DNA of 64,000 nt from Antennarius striatus. Taxonomy: Eukaryota > Chordata > Actinopteri > Lophiiformes > Antennariidae. Of the stretch, positions 50,601 through 62,955 are shown one piece after another. Location: contig NC_090780.1 in the NCBI RefSeq assembly GCF_040054535.1, positions 16,711,501 through 16,775,500 on the forward strand, read 5' to 3'. The position numbers and the translations under genes were made by a program. The number at the start of each line of letters is the position of its first letter. Position 1 is the first letter of the stretch. A model generated the notes under the pieces. That model was not told the DNA's origin and did no database searches. It saw only the letters and a list, made by a program, of their open reading frames with translations.

Positions 50601-51338
50601 GTTGTGGATTTTAGGGGATGTTACGGCCCCTTCCACTATCCTTTGGCTTCCTAAAGGTCCCTGCTCCAAGGAAATGGGGGAACAATGAAGTGGGGAGACG
50701 TGCTGCTGAGCAGAAAGGAAAAATGGATCCTCATGGCCCGGATGGACATCCTGATGTTGTCCCAGGGGAGAGTGTTGCTCCGGTATGGGGCTGAAGGTGA
50801 AAAAGGGGAGCTGCTGGGCCATACAGGCCTTATCGGCCACAGACGATGGGGTGGTAGAGGCATATGGGCTGAATGGGGAATCCCAAACAGATGCAGATGG
50901 AGTCTGCAAGCCTGGCGTTGGAGGAGAGGCAGTAGTGTAAACTGGGCTGCTATAGTAGTCAGAATCACATGATGACAGTGTTTCATCAAGGCAGCTGAAT
51001 GCAAAGGATCCTGGGTAACAGCCATATACCTGGAGATCATCCAGTTTGAAGGTTTGGCTCTGAATCTGAGGGCAAGAGTTCTCAGCTACTGTGGCATGGC
51101 TGAATGAAACTGTAGAGGCGGGAGGAGAGGTGGTAATCTTACAGGAATAAGCATCAAACTCCCCCATGTAGCCATTTCCCACCAAGGTATTGATGCTGGG
51201 CAGCGAAGATGTAGACAGCTGGTCCGTTTGGCCACTGATGTCCATCATCAGTTTGGCACTGAAGTCAGAATTCAAGAACTCAGAGTTGAAGTTGGTATCA
51301 TGGGGCAGGGATGCATACTGGGTTTGTACACAGGGCAT
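47641..51338 (-). CDS. nr4a1: nuclear receptor subfamily 4 group A member 1 (Nur77)
   Basis: Six coding exons: 51338-50502, 49138-49009, 48759-48596, 48474-48275, 48181-48003 and 47903-47641, giving 590 residues. It is a ligand-independent orphan nuclear receptor and immediate-early transcription factor. The long N-terminal AF-1 exon starts [14 protein letters not shown] and includes [11 protein letters not shown]. The DNA-binding domain begins near residue 254 ([20 protein letters not shown]) and continues across the first coding intron ([20 protein letters not shown], then [19 protein letters not shown]). The A-box [17 protein letters not shown] contacts DNA 5' of the NGFI-B element. The ligand-binding domain runs to the C-terminus ([20 protein letters not shown]; final residues FMDTLPF, as in mammals). 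The LAYR|SNPGKN junction is split by an intron. NR4A1 is preferred over NR4A2/NR4A3 from the MPCVQTQY start and the FDAYSCKI region. Confidence 0.96.
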
Positions 51339-52474
51339 CTCTAGAAGAGAAGACAGCAACAATTGCTACTGATGGAAATCACATTATTTGTTTATATAAG
51401 ACAAAATTGGTAAAAAATTATGGTAAAACTACACATTTTAATCTAAAGAGAGGTCTAACAATTTTAAAAAAAGGTCTGTATATGCAAATATAATGTAAGT
51501 AATTGTCATACTGTCATGCCTCCTTCTACTTTAAAAGCTTCTGTGCCTATGCCTGTAGTAATTCATGCAATTCATGCAATGACATACAGTAATTCAAGTA
51601 AATTGAGTAATGCTTAAACCACTTGAAAAAGCATACATTGGCCATCCTTGTTTAACCATCTACACAGGAGCCTACGAGCACCTTGAAGGCTTGAGTCCTG
51701 TGGAATAGAATGCCGAGGCTGTTCGAGTGCAATGATGACATATTGTCAGATCCTGTGTTTCTGAATGTTAATACCCCAAAAACCTCTTTCAGTAGAGGAC
51801 AAACCTCTTCTATGGGGACTGTGGGGAGTGTTGCGGATTACATTTCAGGATGGGATGAGTGCCAGCTGAAATTGAAATAGTGCGTGTAAGTAGGGGTGTG
51901 AGTTTGTGTGTCCGCATAGTTGGGTGAATGGGCGTGTATCCACAAGTGTGAACTTCCTTACGCTACACCTGATAATTCTCCATGAAATGTCCGGACTTAA
52001 ATCAAACTTAAAATTAAGCTTGACTTATGGCACTCAGCACTGCTCAAGTGTCCAACATGTGTCTTGTGTCCTAAAAATACTCTCTACAGTCTTTTTTCTT
52101 GTGCTGTATAGCAACAGTAATAAAATACACATCACATTAAATCATGAAAAAGATTTTGTTATGGCAAGCTAATGTTACAATTGTACTAGTAATATCAGTT
52201 CTACTAATGACGGCCTGGTATTATTTAGAAAATGTGTCAACCCCATTTAAATCAGAGTAATTACATTTTATTAATGCTCTATAAAACAGCCCTAACTTGA
52301 CCGGGCATTAACACACGTGTTATTGCAGGTCTGTTTTGTATTAGATTGCATTAACTTTTGCAAAGTATACCTGATTTGCAACTGAGAGTGCAGCTCTTTC
52401 TGTCCGTCAGACAGGAGATGCAGCACATAAGACATCAAGCATCAACTGAACATCAGAATGAGGCTGTATCTCAG

Positions 52475-52619
<145 letters not shown>

Positions 52620-52728
52620 CAATAGGCACTGTAGCATCATCCACCATTTGAATAATAAAAATAAAATCAATTGTAAAAAAATGTATCAATGCTTTCCCCC
52701 ATTCACAGAAAGTCCAACTTCCACTCAC

Positions 52729-52900
52729 CTGGTTCATGTAAATATCCAGATTTGGAGGATTTTCATTTATTCCAAAATGAGTGAATCTCAAGAATATAAC
52801 CTGCTGTCAGAATACACACTCATTCAAACCCAGCAACACACACACACACACACGCACACACACACACTGAGTCAGACATAAGCAGGCTGCTCCACACACT
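52729..52900 (-). other. nr4a1: nr4a1 5' non-coding exon
   Basis: A strong donor (gaaccag|gtgagtgg on the minus strand) lies at 52729/52728. It would join the acceptor ctcttctag at 51341-51342, two bases before the nr4a1 ATG. The 5' limit is estimated from the promoter elements above 52940. It includes a (CA)n tract at 52836-52867. Confidence 0.55.
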
Positions 52901-52939
52901 CTTGTTTTATTTTGGCTTCATCGACAAAAAGGCGGGTCT

Positions 52940-53145
52940 TTGCCCAAAAAAGGTGAACAGGGCGGTTGAAGGTTCCGTGTCAGCAGCCAATCAGCGCGGG
53001 GATCGTCGCGGACGTTCTACCGTGTGACGCACGCAAGGGATTCCATTGACGCAAGAGTTGGTGAAGCGTGCGTTCTAAATATAACCCAGAAACAGCGGCG
53101 CTCACACGGAGCTATTACCAGATGAAAAAATGCTAAAAATAGCTC
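52940..53145 (-). promoter_or_regulatory. nr4a1: nr4a1 promoter with CArG, CCAAT, TGCGTCA and MEF2 sites
   Basis: Sites read directly: perfect CArG/SRE CCAAAAAAGG at 52944-52953; CCAAT at 52987-52991; TGACGCA (TGCGTCA on the minus strand, a CRE/AP-1-like site) at 53025-53031 and 53047-53053; MEF2 consensus YTAWWWWTAR at 53075-53084 (ctaaatataa) and 53133-53142 (ctaaaaatag). Mammalian NR4A1 promoters are known to carry TGCGTCA elements and paired MEF2 sites that drive calcium- and stimulus-dependent induction. The order here fits a conserved activity-dependent promoter. Confidence 0.7.
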
Positions 53146-53149
53146 CAGT

Positions 53150-56100
53150 TTGGAAGAATAGACACGTTACTTCTGGAAATAAAAATATTACACAAGTTTA
53201 CAACAGGAACGCCATTCCAGGAAACACTTGGTGTTTCTTTTATCAATAAACACTGATGTTTTTAAATGAGGTTATAGTTGGTCATACTTACTGCAAGCTG
53301 GCGTTCAGTGCGCTTTTCTTAAACGTAGTTCAAATCTGTCAAAGTAAAGGTTGTTATTTAAAAGTAGATTTTGAAATAAAAATTGGAAGAGCAGTTTGAA
53401 CAGCAAACAAAATAAATCGGTCAGCAGGTCATTCAGCTGCAGGATGTGACCACCATCACCACACATCCAGCCTGTCTACTGAGCTGGTGTCCAGTAGAGG
53501 TGCTGCAAACATATCTTTTTTTTACCAATTGTTAAACTTTATATCTACTAGAAGATTGTGAAAAATGCTCATCACAATTTCCAAAAGTCAAAGATAATAT
53601 CTCCACTTCAAATCGACTGTCAGAAATGTAAAGACTTCTCTTTTACTATCATAAATGTCAAATAACAACGAGGGTCTTTTCCCCTACATTAAGAGCTTTT
53701 ACTGTTTTCCCAACTCTTTTGCTACTCCGGTGGAGTTTTTTTTCTCATATCAGGTGAAAATACAGAACCATCATATTACATGATGACAAATAAATACCTA
53801 CAGATTGTTGTGTCAATAAAAAATCTGTTGTCACCAACATTGGTTTTGTTTGTTTGTCCGGCAGAAAGAAACTAAAACTTGATTGGTCATCATGTGGTGG
53901 ATCTAGATTAATAGGCAGACCCAGGATTTGTTTTTCAATTTTTTTCAATTACACTTCAAAAAATTCAAAGAGGTTTAAGTAACAAGTAACTCTGGACACA
54001 ATAACAAAAAGCGACATCTTCTATCTTCTACTGCACTTATAGGCTTCCGAAAGATTGGGACGTTGTATTATGTTCTGTCAACAAAACGTTGTGCTAATAT
54101 TTTTTTATAGAGGCTGACAGTTATCTGTCACTTCAGTCGGTAAGATTCCTAGGCCGACTGCTAACCAACCTACATCATACTGTATATCAAGTCAAAAAAG
54201 GACGGACAAAGATTCTTTTAACAGTAATGATAGGAGGGAAGTCGTGGATCAAACATCAAATCATGCTGAACCAGTAAAACAAGGTATGTAAACAGATGTT
54301 TGTGGGTTCCAGTTTATGTGATGGTGTGAGAAAAGTGTAAATTAGGCCTATGGAAGATACATATCACATAGCCCACAATGTAGGCTGTTTCCTAGCCTGC
54401 TTTCTGTGTGATTGCACTGAAAGCACAGTTGAAAGCACTTCCTGCCTGCAGAAGTATGGGCTTAACCCAAAATGTACCCAAACCCCAGACAAACCCTTGT
54501 CGACACCCAGGGATATCCATTCCAGTAACGTTGTGGGCCTTCCTCACATGAGTGCCCTGTATATGCTATCCCTCTTACCCACATAACTATGACAACTGTT
54601 CACACTTTGAATTCAAAAGATGTGAAATCACAAACCATGTCACGTTGTAATGTCATCATCAGTCAATTTGAACTATCAATGTCACAACCACAGCTGCAGG
54701 TGTCCATTTGTCAGCAACAATTTAAGCATCATCCAATACCCCTAATGGCATAACCTTTCCATAACAACCAGAAAAACCCTGACACACCAACACTTGAACC
54801 CTCTCTGGGGACATTTTGGGTGTGATCTATTACCTTTTTGCGTAAGAAAGTGAGAAGGATCAGTTCAGGTGACAAACAATTGAGATTTTCCCTGAAGAGG
54901 GAAGAAACTGTTGCTAATATGTCTCCCCTGACGGACTAGGAATTAATTAAGTTAATTACAGGGATTAGAGGATGATTCTGTGTCATGTATAGCATGAATA
55001 CAGTCTGAAATAGCAGACTAGATGGGACATGCTCTTTCTCGTCTCTTTCACTTACACACAAGAATACTAAACGCATACTATCATGATGTTTTTCATGTTA
55101 ACTAACATCACACAAGTAAAATAATTATGAATGATTATGAATCAAATATTTCATTTGAATTATAACATTCATTAATTATTATTTGAAGTATAGTAATGCA
55201 TATAATTAATAAGTGGACCACTATGTATGTTATATTTCACTATACTGTATACATGTTATAATAGGTGATTTTATTTTTAATATTTAAAGTGTATCATATT
55301 GATAATAATTACTTTCTTCGTTCAAATTCAATGCTACAGTATTAAAATGACTTTTACACGTTTTACTCGTTTTACTTGATCGCTCTCGTTCACAAGCAAC
55401 ATGAAAGGTGAAAAACTCAATAGCACTGTTTTGTGGTTCTGTCCATGTATACAATGGAATACAGTGATTATCTTTGAGAACAGAAATCCAACATGTTCCG
55501 TCTTGTTTAACCTACTGGCCTAACACAAATATGTCTGGATTTTAAAGTGGAGCATAAACAGTAAGTTAATATTAAAAATCCTGATACGTTTATACCTGAC
55601 AGTTCTGGCCAGTTCAAAGTGCTCACAGATGTATCGTGACAGACATGTCTGAATCCGTCTTTTAGTAAATAACAGAAGACAAACTCTTTTGATCCAAACA
55701 AGTAGATAACAATAAGGTTGAGGTTTACTACCACTGAAATAGTTTAGCATTGAGAAGAAGAACATAGATAGGCCCATATAAAAAGGTCAGAAATAAGGTC
55801 AGTTCAAGAAATGTTTATATTATGCCTCTTTAACATACTGTACATTAGCATCAAAACACAAGTCAAGCACAACTACATGATGCAATAGGTGATGACATTA
55901 AGACCAACTGATAATAAACATATCAGATGTTACATGTATAACAATGACACTTTCAATCAAATGTTTCTTAACCTGTTTCTTCAACTTACTCCTCAAACAG
56001 TAAAAAAAAATACAACAACAGCAACAACAATAACAATACTGGAATAAATTAATGCTTTAAGCCAAACAATCAGTGAAAAAGGATGAAACAGACAGGGATG

Positions 56101-56567
56101 AATGTTATGAACACGGGACTTGTTGTGAGTTTATGATGGCTGAAAGAAGCCATTTCATTGAAGCGTGTCCTGCTTAGAGAACAAGGAAGCAACACAAATC
56201 TCAACATGACGCCACTGAAAATATGATTAACCATGAAAAACCATCACAACATAAAAAGAACATAATTGTCATTGATATATTGTAGATGTACAAGCTCTAC
56301 TCTCACATTAAAAAATTGCATGCATGATAAATGAGATTGACACAGAATTATAGTCATCAGAGTAAGCAGTGAAGCCACTATTTGTCCTTTTTTGTGTTTA
56401 GTTTGCATTTAGTGTCTGTCTATAATTTATTCAATATTTTATGGGGGTTTTATATAAAATAATAGCAGTGCATATATTCTCTTTTAATACTCATCCAGCA
56501 TTAGTTTGAGGGAATACAGATGGTGTGTTAGGACCCACAACAGCAGGAAGGAAGCAGAGCAGCCAAT
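53150..56567. other. gene-free interval between nr4a1 and dgka
   Basis: AT-rich DNA with no spliced coding pattern on either strand. It contains upstream flank of nr4a1 and, near 56426-56431, a TTTATT (minus-strand AATAAA) that may be the dgka poly(A) signal about 140 bases below its stop. Confidence 0.55.
56426..56431 (-). terminator. dgka: candidate poly(A) signal, dgka
   Basis: First AATAAA on the minus strand below the dgka stop codon (56568-56570). Not confirmed by a downstream GU-rich element. Confidence 0.4.
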
Positions 56568-57288
56568 CTATTTCAGATGAAAGAAGCCGGTTGGTTTTGC
56601 TTGTGGAGCCATCAACATGTTCGCTTGGTTCTTGTGAGTTATGTGGATCTATGATGAATAAAATACACATCCAAGGTCAATATCAATGTTCTTACAACAT
56701 AAATTCAAACATTCCTACTGAAACAAGTATTCTGTTCATATTTCGATTACATCAAATGAATTCATTGTCTTTAAACTAATATGTGTGCTTTTTTTTTGAA
56801 GGAGCATCACTACCTGTGCTGCCTCAGCACTATCTGGCCCATATCTAGTACCTCTCCACATCCATGATTATTGCATCCTGTCTGATTTTAAATTATGACA
56901 GTGAAGGGGCAATGCTTCCAAACAAACACTGGGCCAGACTTATTAGATGCACCTACTTCATAAAAATAACGCAGTCTTGTAAAATAAATCTAAAACAAAT
57001 CATCCAATAAAATCCCCTTTGTGGAAACAGATTTGTACTGATGTTGACTCAACTGTAAGATCCATTTGAGGGCTGACGTTTGTGATGACTTTCACTGCAT
57101 AATAATGAAAGACGTGTTTAATATTGTTCTGTGGTAGCAGCAGCAGCTCAGTCTATTACGTCTTCGGCTGGGGACCAGAGTGTGAACTGGCAGTAGAGGG
57201 GTGCCAGTTCGCCTCCTGAGCATTATCGAGGTGCCCTTGAGCAAAGCAACATCCCCTTACAAGCTGCACGCCACTCTACCTCCCATCA

Positions 57289-57341
<53 letters not shown>

Positions 57342-60300
57342 GTGTGTGTGTCACGAGTCCGTACACATATACAGTATATACGCATGTGATTAACAACAAC
57401 AAACTAACACCAGAGTGGACAAATAATTTCCCCCACAGGGTATTAATAAAGTGATTTCTTCTTATTCTTCTGTCTCTGCCACAATAATTAAAATAAATAT
57501 ATGAATCACTGTCAGTCCCAAGGTGTATCCACTTAGATTTAAGGGACAGAACTTGACCATTTTTACTGAATGAGTTTGGCTGATAATACTTACAGTGCAT
57601 GGAGGTTGCATCCAGGGCTCCCCATCGATCTGCATGGGCAGGGCTTTTGTTGTTCTGTACACACAGGAAAGAGAAAGTGAGGCGGTGCTTTACTGCATGT
57701 GAGCTCTATGTGAAAATGCAATCCAAAACAACCACCACACGCAGCCTTGAATACTTTATTAATTATAGTAATTAGAAACCATTTCAGACTGTCACATTAT
57801 TCAAAACCTAACGTCCTGAGATTTTCTTTGTACTGTATTTCCTTTTTTTTTCTTTTTGTCATTAAAGGTTTTCAACCTGATGGTAATTTGGGGAGTCTGC
57901 GCCAGTCTGTGCCCAGCGCTCTTCAATCCAGTGTAGATCTGTCCCATCTCAATGGCTCCCTCCAGCCCCACCACCTCCAAACGTTTATCACTTATGTCTG
58001 CCGAGCAACAGCACGCACAGATCATGTTCAAACAGGTTGTTGGCATCAAGAAGGCAGATTTACTGGCAGATAGAGCCGAGGTGCATCAATTAAATGTCTT
58101 GCAACAAGCCAAGTCTGACCTTGTGAGATTGATTTAAGAAGTTCAGGGTCCGTGATGATGGCACTTTGATCAAGCTGAGGCACACTGTCAGGCTTCTTGG
58201 ACTCACCCCAGAGGTTTGAACCTCCATGCATGCTGGGTATGTTAAGGACAGCAATGCCCTCCAGAGACATGCTCAAGTCCAGAGGTTTCCCACAACACTG
58301 GTGGAAGCAAATAGTAAGGGCTTTTTTTTACAGCTTCAAGATTTAAAACATATGAGTAACAAAAGGTTAGTTTTGCTGTCAGAAATACAAACTTCGATTT
58401 TGAGACAGTCCTCCAGCCTCTTACAAGAAGAGGAGAGCGTCTCAGAAGTGGCAAACTCAAAATACCAAAGTTTGTTCTTCATCCTTCGAAAAAAAAACCC
58501 GACACTGATCAAAATTTTTATGATTGAGAAAGCGCTTTTTATTAAGTTAAATTTGTGTGCCTCCTCACCTGCTGTTGAACCTCTGGGGATATTTCTCTCT
58601 CATGGAATGGAAACGATGAGCGATTGAGGCATCCTGCATTAATGTAACCATATTAAGTTGTACTAGCAATGCAGTCAATAATCACGTGTTATTTTACTCT
58701 TTATCACTGCTGAGTAACTCACCACCCCAACAGAGAAGTAGTTGTTAATGAGCTCATAGGGCACAGGGTCTCCTGCCTCTTGGGTGTCGTTTGGAATCAC
58801 CTGGATGCTCCAGCGGTCCATTTGAACCAACTCACTTGCTTCAATGTCCTTCAGGATGTCTTTCAAGTCTGCCCCCTCGTAGCCTTGCATGGTTTGACAA
58901 CAAAAGCAAGAGAGATAAATAAATTCAGGCTCCACTGCTGGTGATAGTACCTCAGTAAGGCCTGCTCAGCTGAAAGTTACAATTACCTCCGCCCCAGCGC
59001 AGACAACGGGCCAGGTCATTCCCAGTGCCCAAGGGCAGGATAGCAATCGGAGGACGCACCTTCAGGCTTTCTCTGTCTGAAATCACGCAAGAATTATTTC
59101 TCTTTAGGGATAGTTATTCTTTATTTCCTCTGTGAAATACAAAAGGACCTACAGTACCTATAGCATCCAGGAGCCACCCAACAGTGCCGTCTCCTCCACA
59201 TGCCAAGATTCTGTATTCTTGCAGATTACGGAAGAAGTGCAGTCTGAAGGCACAAAAACAGCATTAATATGAAGTGGACAGTTCAAATGTAGTTACTGCT
59301 CATAGGGGTGTAAATGTAAGTACCCTGGTGCAGGACCTCCAGTGGACAAGTTGTAGACTTGACGAGGGTTAAGCATGTACTGAAACTTCCTAAGTACTCT
59401 GTGGAAAACACATGTATGATTTAGAGAGTGAACACACTATATCATATTTAAGAATGACATAATCTGTCTGTCTGTCTGTCTGTCTATAACGGGGGGGGGG
59501 GGCATTTATACAGATATATGACCCTATTTACTTTTCACCCTGCTTTCCTCCACTTTTTGGGTTGACAAACACCAGCAAAGGGTGGGTGCCTGGCACTGGA
59601 ACAATCTAAAGAAAAAAAGCATGCCACAATAATAAATTTCTCTCTTTCTGCTCTTTACCCAAATGGAATGATATTCAGATGGTGGTTTGAGCAGACAAGT
59701 TGAATAAGACCTGACAGAGAAAGCACATTTGGCATGTCATTGTGTGTGTTTTTGTGTGTGGGGGGTGGGGTCGTTTTCAACAGCAGACCTGCAGGATGTG
59801 ACCATCGGGAGTGACATTTAACAAGCTGGTGTCCTCGTCCTGCAGGAAACAACATACAGCATTTACAAACATGCTTCAACCCGATTCATGGTGTTAATAT
59901 TTTTTTGGCAGAGCTGTCTATTTTACCCTTGAGATGGCATATATAGCCCATGGAGGTAGTATATGATCTTTCAGAAGCCCACAATCACATGTTGTTAAGC
60001 CAGAGTAAATACACTCATCATGCCGCTTCAAAAGAGATAAGAGTCAGCTGAGCATCGTCTCTAACACATTCATCGATGTTCACAGAAACAAACTCAGTCC
60101 TCACCATCTCCTGGCACCACACGCATTGCCTCCCAGATAAGTGTTTGACCTTCTTGTGGCAGCTCTGACATTTGGTGGAGTTACAGTCAGTTCTGATCCA
60201 ATCATGAGCAGCTACCTGAGACACAGATGAAAGAAACAGATTGAGGAAAGCGTGCCATTTACTTAAGTAAGTTATTGTGTCCTGATTCTTACTGCCTCAT

Positions 60301-62955
60301 CCATTTCTAATCATTTCCACATGCATGTCTAGACAGGCCTAAAAACATTGTCCTGCATTCAGCTACAGGAAGCATGTTGATGTTCGCCACAGCAATGCCA
60401 AACAACAGGACAGCCCTGAATTACAAGGAATATAGTATTAAAAGGGCATGTTCCAGATGACTTGAGAAGAAAGGACACAGACCACACCTTCTGCAGAGAG
60501 CTGTTTTACAGGCAGTCTCAGATTTATGAGCTTTTGGATAAACATGAACAAGTATCAGAAGAGATCGCACCAGCAACTCCAACCGTTACTATGGGAATCT
60601 CTCCACTCTCATGCTGTCTATTAAACATAATGTGAATCAGTGCGTTGTATAACAGCATCCATACAAAACCAGGACATCTAACAGATGTACAGAGAAAACT
60701 GTGCAGCTTGTAATCCGCTCTTAAAAAATACTGATGGATTTTACTTATTACTGACTAATGCACTGCAATGTTCTCTGTTGATAATGTGCTTAGTTTTGCA
60801 GCCATTTGGATTTTGGCTGATAAAAAAGACAACTCAAATTAATTCATGTCTAATCAGTTCATTCTCCACCTGGGCAGTGGATTGACATCAACAGAAATAA
60901 ATCTGAATTCGTTCACTCCTTAATGTCCAGAGATTTGGTCTAAAAATGTCAAATTGACTTAAAAGATCAAGTCATCTAATCTTTATTGAAATTCTGAATA
61001 GTGTTGTTTATTATAAGTCGATGAAACCTACTGCATTAAGCATTCTGTGGTGCCCCACATCATTTCAGTCCAGAGCACCCAGAAATTTTTCATTCAAATA
61101 CTTGCACAAAATGTAAATGTAAATTTGATAAGACAAAAATAAAAATAACACAACTGTAAAAAAAAACTGAAATGGAATGTTATGTCATGATACTTACACC
61201 TATCTCATGTTTGGATTTCACAAAGGTAGGAGCACAGGGTTCAGGGTTCTTGTTGGCACACTGATTGTGGACAGTATACTTGCAACCTGGGAAAAAAAAA
61301 AGGTTTAAGACAAAACTTTCTTCACGAATTTGTATCAAGAATACATTTATTCATATTGATAGAAAACTACAGGGGGAGAAATTGAACTGGTTCTTTAGTG
61401 TGGTTTGTTAGGTGCGTAACTGCCCCCTAGTGGCGGCAGTAAGCTCTCACAGGTGCAGCAGAGTCCCTGCTTCCCCAGGCCAAGCAGCATGTTCTCACAC
61501 ACGCCACAATAGGTTGGCTTGTTAAAATGCTTCATCCTCCAAATATGCTGCCCATCCCTTTCAGTCACCTAGTTTAAAAAGAATGCCAAAAAGTGCAGCT
61601 GATCACAATGATGAGGTTGTACTACTAGAACAGTTCAATGTTGCATGGGCAGTTAAGTATTTAATTACCTTCAGTCCAAGTAGAACAAGTAAGGGCACAT
61701 TGTTCATGCCTCCCTTCACCCACTCATCCAGAGTGACAGTCCCACTGTCATCCACATCGATTGCTGTCATCATGTCTTTGAGAACCTATCCGATTATAAA
61801 AAAAATAACGTGTTATATTCATTTAGTCTCATGAAGCTTGTTTAAGTTCTCTAGCTGTTCATGCTAAAAAATGAAATAGACATCAAAAGAGACTCATACT
61901 GGTTTGAGTTCAGTAATGTCCCATCCCAGGTAATTAGCAGCTCTCATCATCTGGATGATGATGCGATCCACCTCCTGATGGAGAAACATTTACATTCCTG
62001 TGAATTTGGTTTTAACCATATCCATCTGATAGATAGATAGATAGATAGATACTTTATTAATCCCGGAGGAAATTGCATATATCCACTGTATATCCACTGT
62101 ATATCTATATCCATCTGATATATATATATATATATATCCATCTATATCCATCCACTGTATATCTATATCCATCTGAAACAACATTTGAAGTATTTGAACC
62201 TATGATAGATTCATGTGCTGCACATTCAAAACCAAACAGGTTAAGTAGGTCTACAGCAGTGACTGTGAGTAACTTACTGAGCTGTCCAGGAGTCCATTGC
62301 CATCTTTATCGTAAAGTTTGAAAGTAACTACAAAAAAAATTCAATCAGGTAATGATACAAACGTTTTTCTCCTCCTCAGAGCATCCCCTTCATTATAATC
62401 CTTCATCAGAGATGTGTAAAGATTAAGTGCAGTTATACAATCATAAATACTTCAGATAATGTTGGAAGAAGAAACCAACATTCAAGCTTCTCGCGTGGCT
62501 GTCCTTCCTCCAGCACCGAAAAGTAACAAGACACATCACGAAGAAAGACACCACCTGGAAACAGAAAAAAACCCAAAACCTATTGACCAAAGATGCAGTT
62601 ACAAATAGGAAGAAGGGATGAGTTTTTAAATATTATTTACCGTCTTTGGGCAAATTGCTCTTTGCGATCGCATCCTGATCTTGAAAATAGTAAAAAAGTC
62701 GTTTGCATAAATCTGGAGGGAAGTCATTCACTTCTAGATAGGCCTTGAGAAAGAGATAGAGGCCCACTGCATCGATGCTCTATGGAAAGAAATTGTATGA
62801 TTGTCAAGAGTCTAGTGTAGAAAAACATGCCGAAAGAAGTGAGCAGTTATGTTGTGTTGAAAGATTGACATAATTTACCCCTCCAGTGTTGTACTGAGCC
62901 AGACGACCTCCAGGCAGAAACTCCTTAATCACATCTTTCACACTCAAACTGCTGT
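56568..62955 (-). CDS. dgka: diacylglycerol kinase alpha (5'-incomplete)
   Basis: Twenty-two exons in phase: 62955-62879, 62779-62641, 62554-62480, 62327-62278, 61974-61900, 61785-61669, 61568-61451, 61286-61198, 60215-60105, 60025-59927, 59839-59789, 59605-59532, 59398-59324, 59243-59158, 59076-58987, 58883-58723, 58633-58569, 58483-58393, 58297-58120, 57997-57877, 57654-57594 and 56648-56568. They give 693 residues plus stop. The enzyme phosphorylates diacylglycerol to phosphatidic acid, ending DAG signals at the membrane. Order: recoverin-homology helices ([20 protein letters not shown]); EF hands [12 protein letters not shown] and [12 protein letters not shown] with intact ligands; two C1 zinc domains; catalytic domain with [26 protein letters not shown] and [18 protein letters not shown]; accessory domain with [27 protein letters not shown] and [12 protein letters not shown]; tail [12 protein letters not shown]. 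The first visible exon begins inside a codon, so the N-terminal coding exon(s) lie beyond 64000. Confidence 0.96.
57129..57455 (+). mobile_element. tRNA-derived SINE (copy 3, diverged) in a dgka intron
   Basis: The head is badly decayed (gcagcagctcagtctattac). The body is clear: gtgccagttcgcctcctgag, gaggtgcccttgagcaaagc, ccactctacctccc. A (GT)n array at 57292-57351 lies inside, and the tail aatttcccccacagggtatt, then aataaagt, matches the other SINE copies and the LINE 3' end. It lies in the last dgka intron, antisense to the gene. Confidence 0.65.
57292..57351. repeat. (GT)n microsatellite within a SINE
   Basis: About 30 GT units with one GC interruption, inside SINE copy 3. Confidence 0.96.
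62028..62160 (-). mobile_element. LINE 3' tail remnant plus short tandem repeats in a dgka intron
   Basis: GATA units (62028-62050) followed by actttattaatcccggagga and 'ttgcatatatccactg' reproduce the 3' end of the LINE at 36025. The insertion is truncated to about 50 bases of element and is followed by tandem 'tatatccatc'/'ccactgtatatc' words and an AT run. Sense with the gene, intronic between the fourth and fifth visible dgka exons. Confidence 0.65.
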
